Part shown: positions 1 through 8,056 of the stretch, one piece after another | Layout: the number at the start of each line of letters is the position of its first letter | How positions within the stretch are numbered: position 1 is the stretch's first letter | From: Pseudarthrobacter sp. NS4 | GTDB lineage: Bacteria; Actinomycetota; Actinomycetes; Actinomycetales; Micrococcaceae | Length of the DNA: 64,000 nt | Assembly (NCBI RefSeq): GCF_024758005.1 | Contig: NZ_CP103288.1 | Coordinates: 186,001 to 250,000 of the forward strand | Direction: 5' to 3' | The notes under the pieces: model-generated | Told to the model about the DNA's origin: nothing | Seen by the model: only the letters and a program-made list of their open reading frames with translations | Databases searched by the model: none | Position numbers and translations under genes: made by a program

Positions 1-443
1 TTCATGGCCCGGCCGAACCCGTTCACATAGCCGGAAGCGGACCACAGGGCAGCCGCGAGGCCTAAGACCAGAGTGAAGCCGGCCGCCGGGGAATTGGTCA
101 GTTCCTCGATGGGGCCGCGGACCGCGTCCATGGCCGTGCCCGGTGCGATGCCCTGCACGATCTCCAGGAGGGCCCCGGTAGTTTTTTCCGGCTGGCCGAA
201 GATCCCCAGGAGCGAAACCAAAGCGAGCAACGCCGGGAACATCGACAGGACGGCATAATACGTGAGGCCGGCCGCAAGGTCCGGGCAATGATCCCTGCTG
301 AACTCCCGGAACGCCTTCTTGGCAATGTACATCCAGGACGGCTTGGACAAATCAGTGGGGCTGTCAGGCTTTCGTTCATCATCCGGGGCCGGCGCTGTGG
401 ACGCCTTTGCCGTGCTGGTATCGGGCTTTTCATTCGTGGCCAT
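1..443 (-). CDS. YihY/BrkB-family inner membrane protein (3' part outside window)
   Basis: The visible 147 residues begin with a Pro/Ser/Asp-rich cytoplasmic tail of about 38 residues, followed by the family's AFREFSRDHCPDLAAGLTYY signature and hydrophobic segments (VLSMFPALLALVSLLGIF and one near residue 120). Proteins of this family are polytopic membrane proteins, historically called virulence factor BrkB or 'ribonuclease BN'; their real role is unclear. The ATG at 443 has a GGAGG ribosome site seven bases upstream. It lies downstream of a same-strand DUF3618/holin set, a common actinobacterial neighbourhood. The gene runs off the left edge, so it is partial only because of the window. Confidence 0.88.
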   Translation of the reverse strand, partial: MATNEKPDTSTAKASTAPAPDDERKPDSPTDLSKPSWMYIAKKAFREFSRDHCPDLAAGLTYYAVLSMFPALLALVSLLGIFGQPEKTTGALLEIVQGIAPGTAMDAVRGPIEELTNSPAAGFTLVLGLAAALWSASGYVNGFGRAM

Positions 444-524
444 GGGACATCCTCCAATGATGGTCAATGCCAGCGGCATCGGCTCCCCTGCCGGGGGAGC
501 GCGGCCGCTGGCGCCACGCAGGTT

Positions 525-1169
525 TTAGGTGTTCTGGACGTGGTCCTTGGCTTCGGTGGCGCTGTCCTTGACGTCAGAAACTGCGGTTTGGCCTTCATCC
601 TTGACGTGCGCGGCGGCGTCAGTGGCGGTGGCTTTGACGTTTTCCATGGCTTCCTGGGCCGGTTCCTTCATACCCTGGGCCATGTCCTTGGCTGCGTCGG
701 TGAGCTGCGTGGTGACGGGTTCGGCAGCGCTCTTGATGGTCTGGGCTGCTTCGCGTTCCTTCTGGCTTGGCGGGATCAGGGAGGAGACGAGCAGGCCGGT
801 GCCGAAGGCGATCAGGCCCGCGGCCAGGGGGTTGCCCTGGGCTTTAGCAGCCGCTTGGTGGGGTGTGTCAGCGATCGCGGATCCTGCGTCGCTGAGGCTG
901 GAGCCGATGGCGGCTCCGGCATCACCCACGGTGGAACCTGCGGTGCCGGTGGCGGAGGAGACCTTGGACGTGGCGGTGTCCGCTGCTCCCATGACTTTTT
1001 CCTTCACGCCGACGACAGCGTTCCTGACCTTGTTCTTCGCCTTGCCGGTCTGCCGGTTCACGATGTTCGAGGGAGTGACCTTGTCGGCGACGGCGTCTAC
1101 GTTGGTGCCCAGCCGTGCGCGGGTTTCTTCGACGTCGGCGCGGATGGCGTCGGGGTTCTCGCTGCTCAT
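525..1169 (-). CDS. DUF3618 domain protein
   Basis: This 214-residue protein has the DUF3618 start (residues 1-45, NPDAIRADVEETRARLGTNVDAVADKVTP type), a long Ala/Ser/Thr/Asp-rich stretch, one hydrophobic segment near residues 118-135 (GNPLAAGLIAFGTGLLVSSL) and an amphipathic coiled-coil-like tail. The tail resembles repeats of late-embryogenesis-abundant and apolipoprotein-like proteins. Its start codon abuts the stop of the holin-like gene (TAAATG), so the two are probably translationally coupled. The function is unknown; membrane anchoring and envelope stress are inferred from composition and neighbours. Confidence 0.85.
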   Translation of the reverse strand: MSSENPDAIRADVEETRARLGTNVDAVADKVTPSNIVNRQTGKAKNKVRNAVVGVKEKVMGAADTATSKVSSATGTAGSTVGDAGAAIGSSLSDAGSAIADTPHQAAAKAQGNPLAAGLIAFGTGLLVSSLIPPSQKEREAAQTIKSAAEPVTTQLTDAAKDMAQGMKEPAQEAMENVKATATDAAAHVKDEGQTAVSDVKDSATEAKDHVQNT

Positions 1170-1598
1170 TTAGTGGCCTCCGTTGGGTTTGAGGGTGGGC
1201 GGGATTTCCTGGACGGTTTCGACGGTCTGGGGCATGCCTTTGATTTTCTTGAGTTCCTTGCGGCCGACCGCGGCGAGGATGGCGGCGATGATGCCCCAGA
1301 TGACCGCCACGACGACGGCGGACCAGCCCAGGCCCATCAGCTGGCCCAGGGCGTACCAGAGGGCAATGGAGAGGAACACGAGCACGAAGTGCCCTGCCAC
1401 GCCGGCGCCGGCGAGCATGCCGCCGCCCTTGCCGGCTTTTGTTGCGGACTGTTTCGCTTCGGCCTTGGCGAGCTCCAGTTCCTGGCGCATCAGGGTGGAA
1501 AGGTCCCGGGTGACGTCACCGAGGAGTTCCCCGAGGGAATTCGTGTCTGCCTTGGCGTGCGCGGGGGTGGGAGGAGGCTCCGGTATCTGACTGCTCAC
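1170..1598 (-). CDS. Holin-like (actinobacterial Phage_holin_3_6 type) membrane protein
   Basis: The 142-residue protein has a charged amphipathic N-terminus (LGELLGDVTRDLSTLMRQEL, then AKAEAKQSATK), a pair of transmembrane helices at about 58-80 and 88-112, and a short charged tail. This is the pattern of the family named after phage holins but usually encoded chromosomally in actinobacteria beside DUF3618 and YihY proteins. No phage genes are nearby, so I read it as a resident membrane protein, not a lysis protein. Its start overlaps the end of the upstream gene by four bases (ATGA). Confidence 0.85.
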   Translation of the reverse strand: MSSQIPEPPPTPAHAKADTNSLGELLGDVTRDLSTLMRQELELAKAEAKQSATKAGKGGGMLAGAGVAGHFVLVFLSIALWYALGQLMGLGWSAVVVAVIWGIIAAILAAVGRKELKKIKGMPQTVETVQEIPPTLKPNGGH

Positions 1599-2398
1599 AG
1601 GGAACGACCTCCGCCCTCGACAAAAGGATCGTTGGGATCGCGCAGGGGAACCCCTGCCGAGCCCTGGCCCTCGAAGCCGGGCCGGGCGGGCTCGCCGTAC
1701 GCAGTCCCTGCGTAGGTCATTGGAGTTGCCGGCGGCGCGTCATACAGCGGTGCACCCGGCGCTGACGCCAGGCTACTGTCGGTGACAGGCGGCCGGACGG
1801 GATACGGAGGCGCGGTTCCTGCGGCAGCTTCCGGTGCCGGGGTGCCGGCCTGCAGGCTGCGGCCCAGCCGGCCGGCGAGCAGGCCGGCGCCGGCGGCGAG
1901 GAGCAGGAAGGTGCCGGGGCGCTGGCGGGCGAAGGACTTGACTTCGTCGAGCAGTGATCCCGGGTCCCGGTTCTGCAACCACGTCGCCATCGACTCTGAA
2001 CGGTCCGCGGCCTGGCGGATGAGGTCGGAGGCAACGCCCTGCTGCTCGGGGGCGTCGGCCATGGTGCGCAGCTGGGAGGAGATCGTGCGGATCCCTTCGG
2101 CTGCCTTTTGCTGCTGGGTGCCTGCCTGGTCCGAGAGGCCGGATTTTGCCTGATGCAGCAGATCCTTCGCGCTTGTTTTCGCTTCGGATGCGACGTTCGC
2201 GGCCTCGGCCTTGGCCGTTTCCGCCACCCCTTGGGCAGCGCCGGCAGCCTGCCCGGCCACGTTCGACGCTTCTTCCTTCACAGCATCCTTTTTGCTGCTG
2301 GCCCCGCCCTGCTCGGTAGATGGTGGGGCTGTTCCCGCGGTGCCGTAAGGGTCAGCGGTGTAGGGGTCAGACGCCTGCGGCCATGGGTTCTCTGTCAT
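1595..2398 (-). CDS. Ala-rich single-pass membrane protein of the DUF3618/holin cluster
   Basis: I do not recognise a named family. The 267-residue product has a Pro/Tyr/Thr-rich N-terminus, an Ala/Lys/Glu-rich helical region at about 40-130 (repeats of the type KAEAANVASEAKTSAKDLL, likely coiled coil), a hydrophobic segment near 165-185 (FLLLAAGAGLLAGRLG) and a disordered Pro/Ala/Gly-rich tail. The ATG at 2398 is preferred over ATGs 15 and 21 bases upstream because an AGAGAG site sits just before it. It leads the operon into the holin, DUF3618 and YihY genes. LEA-like stress tolerance is only an inference. Confidence 0.75.
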   Translation of the reverse strand: MTENPWPQASDPYTADPYGTAGTAPPSTEQGGASSKKDAVKEEASNVAGQAAGAAQGVAETAKAEAANVASEAKTSAKDLLHQAKSGLSDQAGTQQQKAAEGIRTISSQLRTMADAPEQQGVASDLIRQAADRSESMATWLQNRDPGSLLDEVKSFARQRPGTFLLLAAGAGLLAGRLGRSLQAGTPAPEAAAGTAPPYPVRPPVTDSSLASAPGAPLYDAPPATPMTYAGTAYGEPARPGFEGQGSAGVPLRDPNDPFVEGGGRSL

Positions 2399-2672
2399 CG
2401 TTGCGCTCTCTTTCATCAAGGTCAGCTGGCGATCAAGAACTCACAAGAAGCGTAAGCACACTTGCTATTGGACACGCAAGACCCAAACCGCCCCGCATAT
2501 TCCCCCAGCCAGGGGCGCGCGCCGGGGCTGCCTGAACTGGACGCTGCTTGAGCCAAAAAGTAATAAGTTCGCGGACGCACGGGAACCAACAGGACCCGGA
2601 CAGCCTCGTCCAACACCGGACTACGCATGGGCAGACGCTTCCTGCGCCGCCCCGGCTATGAAGCCCCTGCTG

Positions 2673-2774
2673 TTAGGTAAGCCGTTCGATTTCGATGAAC
2701 ATGATCCAGTCCGTGGCCCGGGTTTCGATGGGGTATGCGGTGCCAGCGGGCGGGATCAGGCCGGAGGAGTAGCG
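2673..2774 (-). pseudogene. Cupin-family protein, C-terminal remnant
   Basis: The minus strand reads 33 residues ending IMFIEIERLT and a stop, preceded by an in-frame TAG. The end matches the last residues of the cupin remnant at 7757-8056 (IMFVEIERLS), and the DNA of the final 40 bases is also very similar. Only the C-terminal strand of the cupin barrel remains, so it cannot be functional. Confidence 0.6.
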
Positions 2775-3124
2775 CTACGCGCGGCCTCGGACCGGCGGGG
2801 CATGGCAGTCGGGGTGTGCTCCGTCCGGGTCTTCCTGGTGTCCCGGTGGCCGTGCCGGGCGGCTGCGCGCCGGCTGGCCGAGCCGCCCTGACGGTTGGAG
2901 TGGCAGTCGGGCCGCGGGCGCGGATCGTTGGTGACCCGGGGATGTCCGGGCGGAGATCGGTGAGCCGTTCCGGCGTGTTCGCGGACGGCCGCGATGCCGG
3001 CGACGGGGGTGGCTTGGTCGGGGAATGATCTGGAGAGGGCCATTACCGTCCCCGTCCTGGGGGCCTGGAGCCTGAATCGGAAGTGCTGGTTGTCGTCGGT
3101 GAAGAGTTCGAATATGCCGGTCAT
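2756..3124 (-). pseudogene. DUF1508 (YegP-like) protein, probably frame-damaged
   Basis: From the ATG at 3124 the first 55 or so residues fit the small DUF1508 domain (GIFELFTDDNQHFRFRLQA, then VAGIAAVREHAGT). After that point the frame loses family character and runs as an Arg/Pro/His-rich stretch to 2756, while the neighbouring frame carries a plausible continuation (ERLTDLRPDIPG). A frameshift near 2975 is therefore likely. Family members are short proteins of unknown function. It lies between other remnants in a decayed intergenic zone. Confidence 0.5.
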
Positions 3125-3276
3125 AGTGCCCTGGGCGGACCAGCCGCCAGTTGCCGCTGACACAACAACGCCAAATATCATTGCGTTTCACACCCCGGTT
3201 TTTGTAGCGAAACCCAGTGCCGGATTCTATATGCCGGTTCTTCCCGGCCGCGGCGGGTATTGATACATTGAGGCGG

Positions 3277-3484
3277 ATGGGACATCTGTTGGGCTACGCC
3301 CGGGTATCAACCGGCAACCAGGACGCGGCCCTGCAGCAGGACGCCTTGAAGGCCGCCGGCCGCTACCGGATCTTTACGTCTTCCGGTTACCTAGAGTCCC
3401 GGCCAGAACTGACAAAGGTCCTTGTTCAGCTCCGGCCAGGGGACACTCTGGTCATGTGGAGACTGGACCGGATCGGCCAAGGAG
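3277..3484 (+). pseudogene. Serine resolvase/invertase, N-terminal fragment
   Basis: The reading frame starts GHLLGYARVSTGNQDAALQQ with the catalytic Ser of the resolvase N-terminal domain, continues to MWRLDRIGQ (the conserved RLDRLGR motif) and then loses homology at about 3478. Only about 68 of the roughly 180-200 residues expected remain; the rest of the catalytic domain and the helix-turn-helix are gone. The break coincides with the start of the DUF389 gene, whose ribosome site lies in the last bases of this fragment. This looks like a recombination scar. Confidence 0.8.
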
Positions 3485-3490
3485 GGGAAG

Positions 3491-4225
3491 ATGGCCGACG
3501 GCGACGATGACGCGCTCGAACATGTGACCGAGCAGGCGACGCTGACCCCGCGGTACCTGATTTACATGACCATGGCGGGGGTACTGGCCGGGGTGGGCCT
3601 GCTGTCCAACTCCGTGCCCATCCTCGTCGGCTCGATGATCATCGCGCCCGCACTGCCACCCGTCGCGCTCGTCGCATTCGGCGTCGTTCATCGACGAGCG
3701 TCTCTGGTCGCACGGGGTGCGGGTGTCGCCGCCCTCGGTCTCGGCGGCGCCGCCGTCGCGGCCGTCTTGGCCGGCCTGCTCATGCAGGTCACCGACGTGA
3801 TCCCGCCAGGCACCGAACTGCTCTCCAAGCCGATGCTTGAGGAGCGCGTCCGCCCCGGCTGGTGGAGCCTCGCCGCGGCGGTGGCCGGCGGCGTTGTCGG
3901 AGTCGTCGCGCTAACCGAGAAGAAGACCGACACGCTGATCGGGACCGTCGCCGCCTTGGCGCTCGTCCCGGCCGGCGCGGCGGCGGGCATCGCCGCACTG
4001 GCGGGCGACGGGGACCGGGCACTGGGAGGGTTGCTGCTCCTCGGTATGAACTTCGCGATGATCGTCGCGATGGGGATCCTCGTACTCGCCGTGCTGCGCC
4101 GAGAGGCTGCGCCGCTTCCGCTTACGATCTCCGTCGTACTCATCGCGGCCATTGTCGTGCTCATGGTCATCGCGCACACCACGGGCATGACACCAGGACA
4201 ACCACCCGCGATCCAAAGTTCCTAG
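3491..4225 (+). CDS. DUF389 family integral membrane protein
   Basis: The 244-residue protein shows the DUF389 pattern: a short acidic N-terminus, the motif TPRYLIYMTMAGVLAGVGLL, the signature SVPILVGSMIIAPALPPV, and about six transmembrane segments. The family is of unknown function, though fusions to regulatory domains suggest transport or signalling. The ATG at 3491 is chosen because GGAGGGG lies directly upstream. The gene is very GC-rich with strongly biased third positions, unlike the fragments around it, and starts inside a broken resolvase gene, so it may have been inserted by recombination. Confidence 0.82.
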   Translation: MADGDDDALEHVTEQATLTPRYLIYMTMAGVLAGVGLLSNSVPILVGSMIIAPALPPVALVAFGVVHRRASLVARGAGVAALGLGGAAVAAVLAGLLMQVTDVIPPGTELLSKPMLEERVRPGWWSLAAAVAGGVVGVVALTEKKTDTLIGTVAALALVPAGAAAGIAALAGDGDRALGGLLLLGMNFAMIVAMGILVLAVLRREAAPLPLTISVVLIAAIVVLMVIAHTTGMTPGQPPAIQSS

Positions 4226-4451
4226 TGGGGCGGTAACGTTACCACTCCGGTATGTGCCGGCACCGCATAACCCCTTACGCTTGGAATGCTAAGCATGCTT
4301 TCTTGGTCTTCGTGGCCATACGCCTTCGCCGGCGTCGTTGTTACGCCGTACGGAGCGAGTGAACCGGGCGCTGGCTGAGCAGTTCTGACGTACGGATTCT
4401 GGGAAAAAAACGCCACGAATCATGGCACGGAAAGAGCCCCTTTTGCAGGTG
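4226..4451. other. Intergenic stretch, no supported gene
   Basis: A 64-codon minus-strand frame (4222-4416) begins MAFFSQNPYVRTAQ but has no recognisable domain and no good ribosome site, so I do not call it. The stretch lies between the convergent DUF389 and AAA ATPase genes and leads into the 47 bp repeat at 4452. Confidence 0.4.
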
Positions 4452-4498
4452 CTCCCCGGGCTAATTTAAATGGCCGATAATGGATATAACTTCAACCT
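4452..4498 (+). repeat. Copy 1 of a 47-50 bp dispersed repeat
   Basis: The copy shares CTCCCCGGGCTAA and GCCGATAATGGATAT with the copies at 49164-49213 and 53091-53138, all in the same orientation. The similarity continues a short way upstream (CTTTTGC before it). It overlaps the last codon and stop of the AAA ATPase gene. See the findings for interpretation. Confidence 0.7.
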
Positions 4499-5760
4499 AA
4501 GTTGGTTGATGTTGCATCAGATGCATCATTCCTCACTCTCTTGGGCTTGGCCCGGCGCTTTTGAACTGGGGGCACTTCCAGCTCGGGCACGGCTCGCAGC
4601 ATGAACCGATCAAAGTGTGGCACCGTGAAGCCCGCGTAGCCGTGGGCGGGTGTATAGAGCAGGCCCATGTTGATGAGTTCGGAGCGTGTAGGGGCCAGCT
4701 GGGTTGACTCGCGTCCCATGACGGCGGCGACCTCGGCGGCCTTTTGGGAGTCGGGGCCCAGCTGTGCCATGGCGCGCATGTAGGCGATCTGCAGCTGGGT
4801 GGCCCTGTCGAGCCGGACGCGGAAGAACGAGGAATCAAGTTTTGCCTCGTAGGCGTCCTTTGCGTCCTCCACATCTTCCAGGGTGATGAAGTCGCCGTCT
4901 GCGACTGCCCACACCTGGTACCCAAGTTCCTGCACAAAGTATGGATAGCCTTCAGTGAGTTCGAAGGCCCGGACCAGTGCATCGTCCTGGAAATGCACGT
5001 CTTCGATGCGCGCTGGCTCGGCCAGTGCTTTCTTGGCATCTTGGAAATCCAACGATCCGAGTTTCGGGAACTTGAAGAGCCGCTCGGCGTAGGATTTTGC
5101 GTCGCCGGCAAGCTCGGCGATCTGAGGCAACCCGGCACCGACAAACGTTACCGGGAGTTTCCTCTGCACCGATTTGTGGATCGCTTGGATGACGGCTTCG
5201 AGTTGTGACTGGCTCAGGAACTGGACCTCGTCGAACAGCAGCACCAAGCCCGTTCCGTGTTCCCTGGCAGCTTCGCCTATCGAAACCAGAACGTCCGTCA
5301 GGTCCAGGGTGAGACTGCCGTGATCGGCAAATCCCTCGGCGGCGTCGACATCGAGTGACAGGGTCGGAATACCCGAGGAAGGATCGATGGAAAGACTGAA
5401 GGACTGCAGGACCTGGGCAGCCTTCCGCGCTTTGGCTCCCCACTTGGCTCGTGGTGAAATTTGGTAGAGCGCGGCCCGCAGTTGCGAGTAGATAGTCCTG
5501 CGGAAGTGGTCATCATCGTGTTTGCTGGCCTCAAGCTCCAGCACCTTCCATCTAAACTCTTCTGCTATCTGGCGGAACTCCCCCAACAAAACGGTTTTGC
5601 CCACACCGCGAAGGCCGGTGATGATCATGGATTGATTGGTTCGGCCCTTGTCGAGCCTGCGCAGGAGGACCCGGAAGTCATCAAGGAGATCATCGCGGCC
5701 GATGACAATCTCCGGCGTAGCACCCGCGTTCGGCGTGTAGGGGTTGTTCACTGGATCCAT
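4492..5760 (-). CDS. AAA family ATPase (Orc/Cdc6-like P-loop ATP-binding protein)
   Basis: The 422-residue protein carries Walker A GLRGVGKT at about 49-56, Walker B LVLLFDEVQ near 170, a sensor-like stretch LPVTFVGAGLPQI near 200 and a C-terminal winged-helix-like region (LDRATQLQIAYMRAMA, ELINMGLLYTPAHG). This is the architecture of stand-alone AAA_16/ORC-like ATPases found on genomic islands. The biochemical role is unknown; DNA-linked switching or defence is possible but unproven. GC content is visibly lower than in the flanks. Its promoter holds an AT-rich palindrome, and its 3' end lies inside a dispersed repeat, both consistent with acquisition. Confidence 0.82.
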   Translation of the reverse strand: MDPVNNPYTPNAGATPEIVIGRDDLLDDFRVLLRRLDKGRTNQSMIITGLRGVGKTVLLGEFRQIAEEFRWKVLELEASKHDDDHFRRTIYSQLRAALYQISPRAKWGAKARKAAQVLQSFSLSIDPSSGIPTLSLDVDAAEGFADHGSLTLDLTDVLVSIGEAAREHGTGLVLLFDEVQFLSQSQLEAVIQAIHKSVQRKLPVTFVGAGLPQIAELAGDAKSYAERLFKFPKLGSLDFQDAKKALAEPARIEDVHFQDDALVRAFELTEGYPYFVQELGYQVWAVADGDFITLEDVEDAKDAYEAKLDSSFFRVRLDRATQLQIAYMRAMAQLGPDSQKAAEVAAVMGRESTQLAPTRSELINMGLLYTPAHGYAGFTVPHFDRFMLRAVPELEVPPVQKRRAKPKRVRNDASDATSTNLG

Positions 5761-5787
5761 GCCACTAACCTTACAAGCTTTACATCG

Positions 5788-5827
5788 CTTTATTAGATCC
5801 TAATAAAGGACCTGTTTTGTAATAAAG
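5788..5827 (-). promoter_or_regulatory. AT-rich palindromic operator/promoter of the AAA ATPase
   Basis: Perfect 8-base arms CTTTATTA (5788-5795) and TAATAAAG (5801-5808) flank five bases, and a third TAATAAAG follows at 5820-5827, 19 bases on. The array lies 28-67 bases upstream of the ATPase start in an otherwise GC-rich chromosome. It is a plausible autoregulatory operator overlapping the promoter; the binding protein is not known. Confidence 0.5.
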
Positions 5828-6022
5828 TCAGCCGCGGCCAGGCCCGAGGCTTAGTGGTAGACCTTCAGTTCGATCCGTTCGGGGATGTCGCCGACGAACT
5901 GTCCTTCGGTATCCCATCAGGGACCACACAACGTTCAGCGCCTGCGCCCGGTCCAGCGGCAAAAGCATTCTGGTCGTTCACGGCTGAACTTTCCTGGTTA
6001 TAACCCGTGCCATCCTTGGGGT

Positions 6023-7264
6023 ATGGCACGAACCTGGTTGTCGCTGACGGTGGAACTGCTGGGCGGTCGTGGTGAGGAGCTGTGGCCGTGGCCCGGGCGT
6101 ATCTTTGCGGTTGGACCGTCGCACACCTTCATGGAACTCGCCAATGCCATCAATAATGCCTTTGCCCGATGGGACCGTTCGCACCTGTCAATGTTCACCC
6201 TGGCCGACGGCCGGGTAATCACTGATGAAGAGACCGGGGCCGAGATGGCAGCATCGATCGGTGGACCGCTCATCACCCCAATTAACATCGATGTCGCCAA
6301 GGTCGTACGGACGCTGGAGCCAGGGACTGAGTTTCAGTTCACGTTCGACCTCGGTGACGCCTGGACCCACCGCTGCATGGTCGGGGAGGTAAAGGTCGAC
6401 CCGCTGGAGGTATTGGGTATCCGTCCTGATACACCCCTGCCGTACTGGGGCTGGGGCAGCATACCGGACCAGTACGGGCGCCGATGGGCTACGGACGCCG
6501 GGGAAAGCCAGGCGCCAGGTAAACCGAGCCGGCCGCACCCCATGCTGCTGCACGAATGGCCCGAACATGTGCAGGTGCCGGGGCTGGACCTGTCCGAGCT
6601 GCGTAAAGCTATCGGGGCGGGAGATGCGGCCCGCTTCCTGGCGGCGGTGACGGGACGCGACATCGATGGTGCTCTCCAACAGGTGGGGGCGGGCATCGCG
6701 ATGGCGCTGGAGCACAGACGCCAGGAAGCCGAGCCGGTGGCTTTGTCGGTCATTAACCGGCTGACGAGGCGCGGCGGCGCTGGTGACCGGGTGCTGGCGG
6801 AGGATCTGCTGGCCGGTCTGCGCCGTATGCCGCTGGCAGGCCGAGTGGTGCCAATAGACCTCGACATGCTCAGCACCGTGCTCGAAGGGGACCTTGACTT
6901 GTCGACCGGCGGCTACGTGGACCTGCGCACCGGGCAGGTGTACGACGACAGCGCCACTGACCCGATGATCGTTGGGGAGGGCGCTGCAATCGACGTGGAT
7001 GATGAGCCGGGGCGTTGGCTTCAACTCGACCGCACCGGTTCGCGGAATGCCTGGCAGGACATGGCGGCTTTCGCCGAGCGGCAGCATGATGATGCCCTCC
7101 GGGAGCGGCTGGAGCGGGTCATCGAAGGCAAAGGTGCCTTCGGCCGGTTCCGCGACCTCGTCCACGGAGAGAACCTCAGCGAACAATGGTACGCCTTCTC
7201 CACCGACCGCCAGATAGGCCGTGCCCGCGAGTTCCTCGCTGACAAAGGCATCCGCGCGGGCTGA
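6023..7264 (+). CDS. Plasmid pRiA4b ORF-3-like / UPF0158 two-domain protein
   Basis: The 413-residue product begins at the ATG at 6023. Residues 1-130 resemble the pRiA4b ORF-3 domain (HTFMELANAINNAFARWDRSHL, then FTFDLGDAWTHRCMVGEV). Residues from about 280 to the end resemble UPF0158 (GGYVDLRTGQVYDD, NAWQDMAAFAERQ, KGAFGRFRDLVHG, EQWYAF). Both domains are uncharacterised and frequent on plasmids and islands. An upstream in-frame ATG at 5885 would add 46 unlike residues and is not used here. It stands alone between the ATPase and a decayed cupin gene. Confidence 0.82.
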   Translation: MARTWLSLTVELLGGRGEELWPWPGRIFAVGPSHTFMELANAINNAFARWDRSHLSMFTLADGRVITDEETGAEMAASIGGPLITPINIDVAKVVRTLEPGTEFQFTFDLGDAWTHRCMVGEVKVDPLEVLGIRPDTPLPYWGWGSIPDQYGRRWATDAGESQAPGKPSRPHPMLLHEWPEHVQVPGLDLSELRKAIGAGDAARFLAAVTGRDIDGALQQVGAGIAMALEHRRQEAEPVALSVINRLTRRGGAGDRVLAEDLLAGLRRMPLAGRVVPIDLDMLSTVLEGDLDLSTGGYVDLRTGQVYDDSATDPMIVGEGAAIDVDDEPGRWLQLDRTGSRNAWQDMAAFAERQHDDALRERLERVIEGKGAFGRFRDLVHGENLSEQWYAFSTDRQIGRAREFLADKGIRAG

Positions 7265-7567
7265 TGAGCCGGGCTGGTCAGCACCTGCGCCAGACCGTGC
7301 CGCCCGCCCGCGTATCCTCAAGCGTGGAGCAGCTGAGTAGGCCGATCGTGAGGTCAAGCACGGTCACAGAGTCGTCCCGGTGCAGGTTCCTGCGCAGTAC
7401 AGGCTCTGAAGGAAGGAACACGGCGACTGCCTACCGATGAACCGTCACCCCTCCCCAACCCCCAGTACCACCACCACGGCCACGGCGGCCCACGTCACTG
7501 TGGTTCCTGAACCGCCGGACCCGCGTGTCCGCTGCAGCAACCCGCCCGACGCCACTAGGGTCTAGGC

Positions 7568-7738
7568 ATGTCGAGAGGACGAATGGAGAGCACGGCAGGG
7601 GCTGCTCCCCTGCTGGCGGGGCAAACATCAATCGATGACGTCCTTGAGGAGCGGTATGACCTGACTCCCCAACTCCCTCTCCCTTGGGCCGCACTTGCCG
7701 CATCCCAGCGTCTTCACACCACACGAGATTCTGGATGA
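7568..7738 (+). CDS. Small hypothetical ORF (56 aa), doubtful
   Basis: The frame encodes a short protein with SIDDVLEERYDLTPQLPLPW and no recognised domain. A TAGGGT box sits seven bases before the ATG, which could give a leaderless message, but nothing else supports expression. It lies between the UPF0158 gene and the cupin remnant, where the flanking 7265-7567 holds nothing I can assign. Confidence 0.22.
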   Translation: MSRGRMESTAGAAPLLAGQTSIDDVLEERYDLTPQLPLPWAALAASQRLHTTRDSG

Positions 7739-7756
7739 GCCACGGTCCCTGGGCGG

Positions 7757-8056
7757 TTAGGAAAGCCTTTCGATTTCGACGAACATGATCCACGCCGTGC
7801 CGCGGTTCCCGATCGTCTGTGCCGCTTCTGGGGCTCCGGCATAGCTTTGGCCGATGCTGAGCTCAACAGCGGTCTCAGTGCCGTCTTCAGCCGTCGCCCA
7901 AAGGATACCTTCAGTCAGGGGCACGACCACGTACTCGTACTCGTGAACGTGTGCCGGGATCGTGTCACCGGGCTCCAGCGCCCAACGCGTTACCCGGAAG
8001 GTGCCGTTATCGATCTGCGTCTCACTGATGCCATGTCGCTCCTGTTGCTCGCTGGG
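7757..8056 (-). pseudogene. Cupin-domain protein lacking its start codon
   Basis: The frame reads 99 residues of a typical single-domain cupin (HGISETQIDNGTFRVTRW, PGDTIPAHVHEYEYVVVPLT, GQSYAGAPEAA, IMFVEIERLS) with the HxH metal-binding pair. The open frame is closed at 8057-8059 by a TAG, and the expected initiator Met is replaced by a CCC codon; no GTG or TTG is available. The gene is nearly complete but decapitated. Its C-terminus matches the smaller remnant at 2673-2774. Confidence 0.7.

Noticed and set aside
1170..1598. Holin-like gene as evidence of a prophage
   Set aside because: No lysin, portal, terminase or other phage gene is near; the family is usually chromosomal in actinobacteria.
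288..1715. 475-codon plus-strand frame rich in Gly and Asp
   Set aside because: It runs antisense to four consistent minus-strand genes and shows no domain; GC-rich coding DNA often leaves such frames open.
4222..4416. 64-codon minus-strand frame after the DUF389 gene
   Set aside because: No ribosome site, no family and odd composition; it overlaps the end of a solid gene.
5868..5880. GTTCGATCCGTTC, reminiscent of a tRNA T-arm
   Set aside because: No acceptor, D-arm or anticodon structure can be folded around it.
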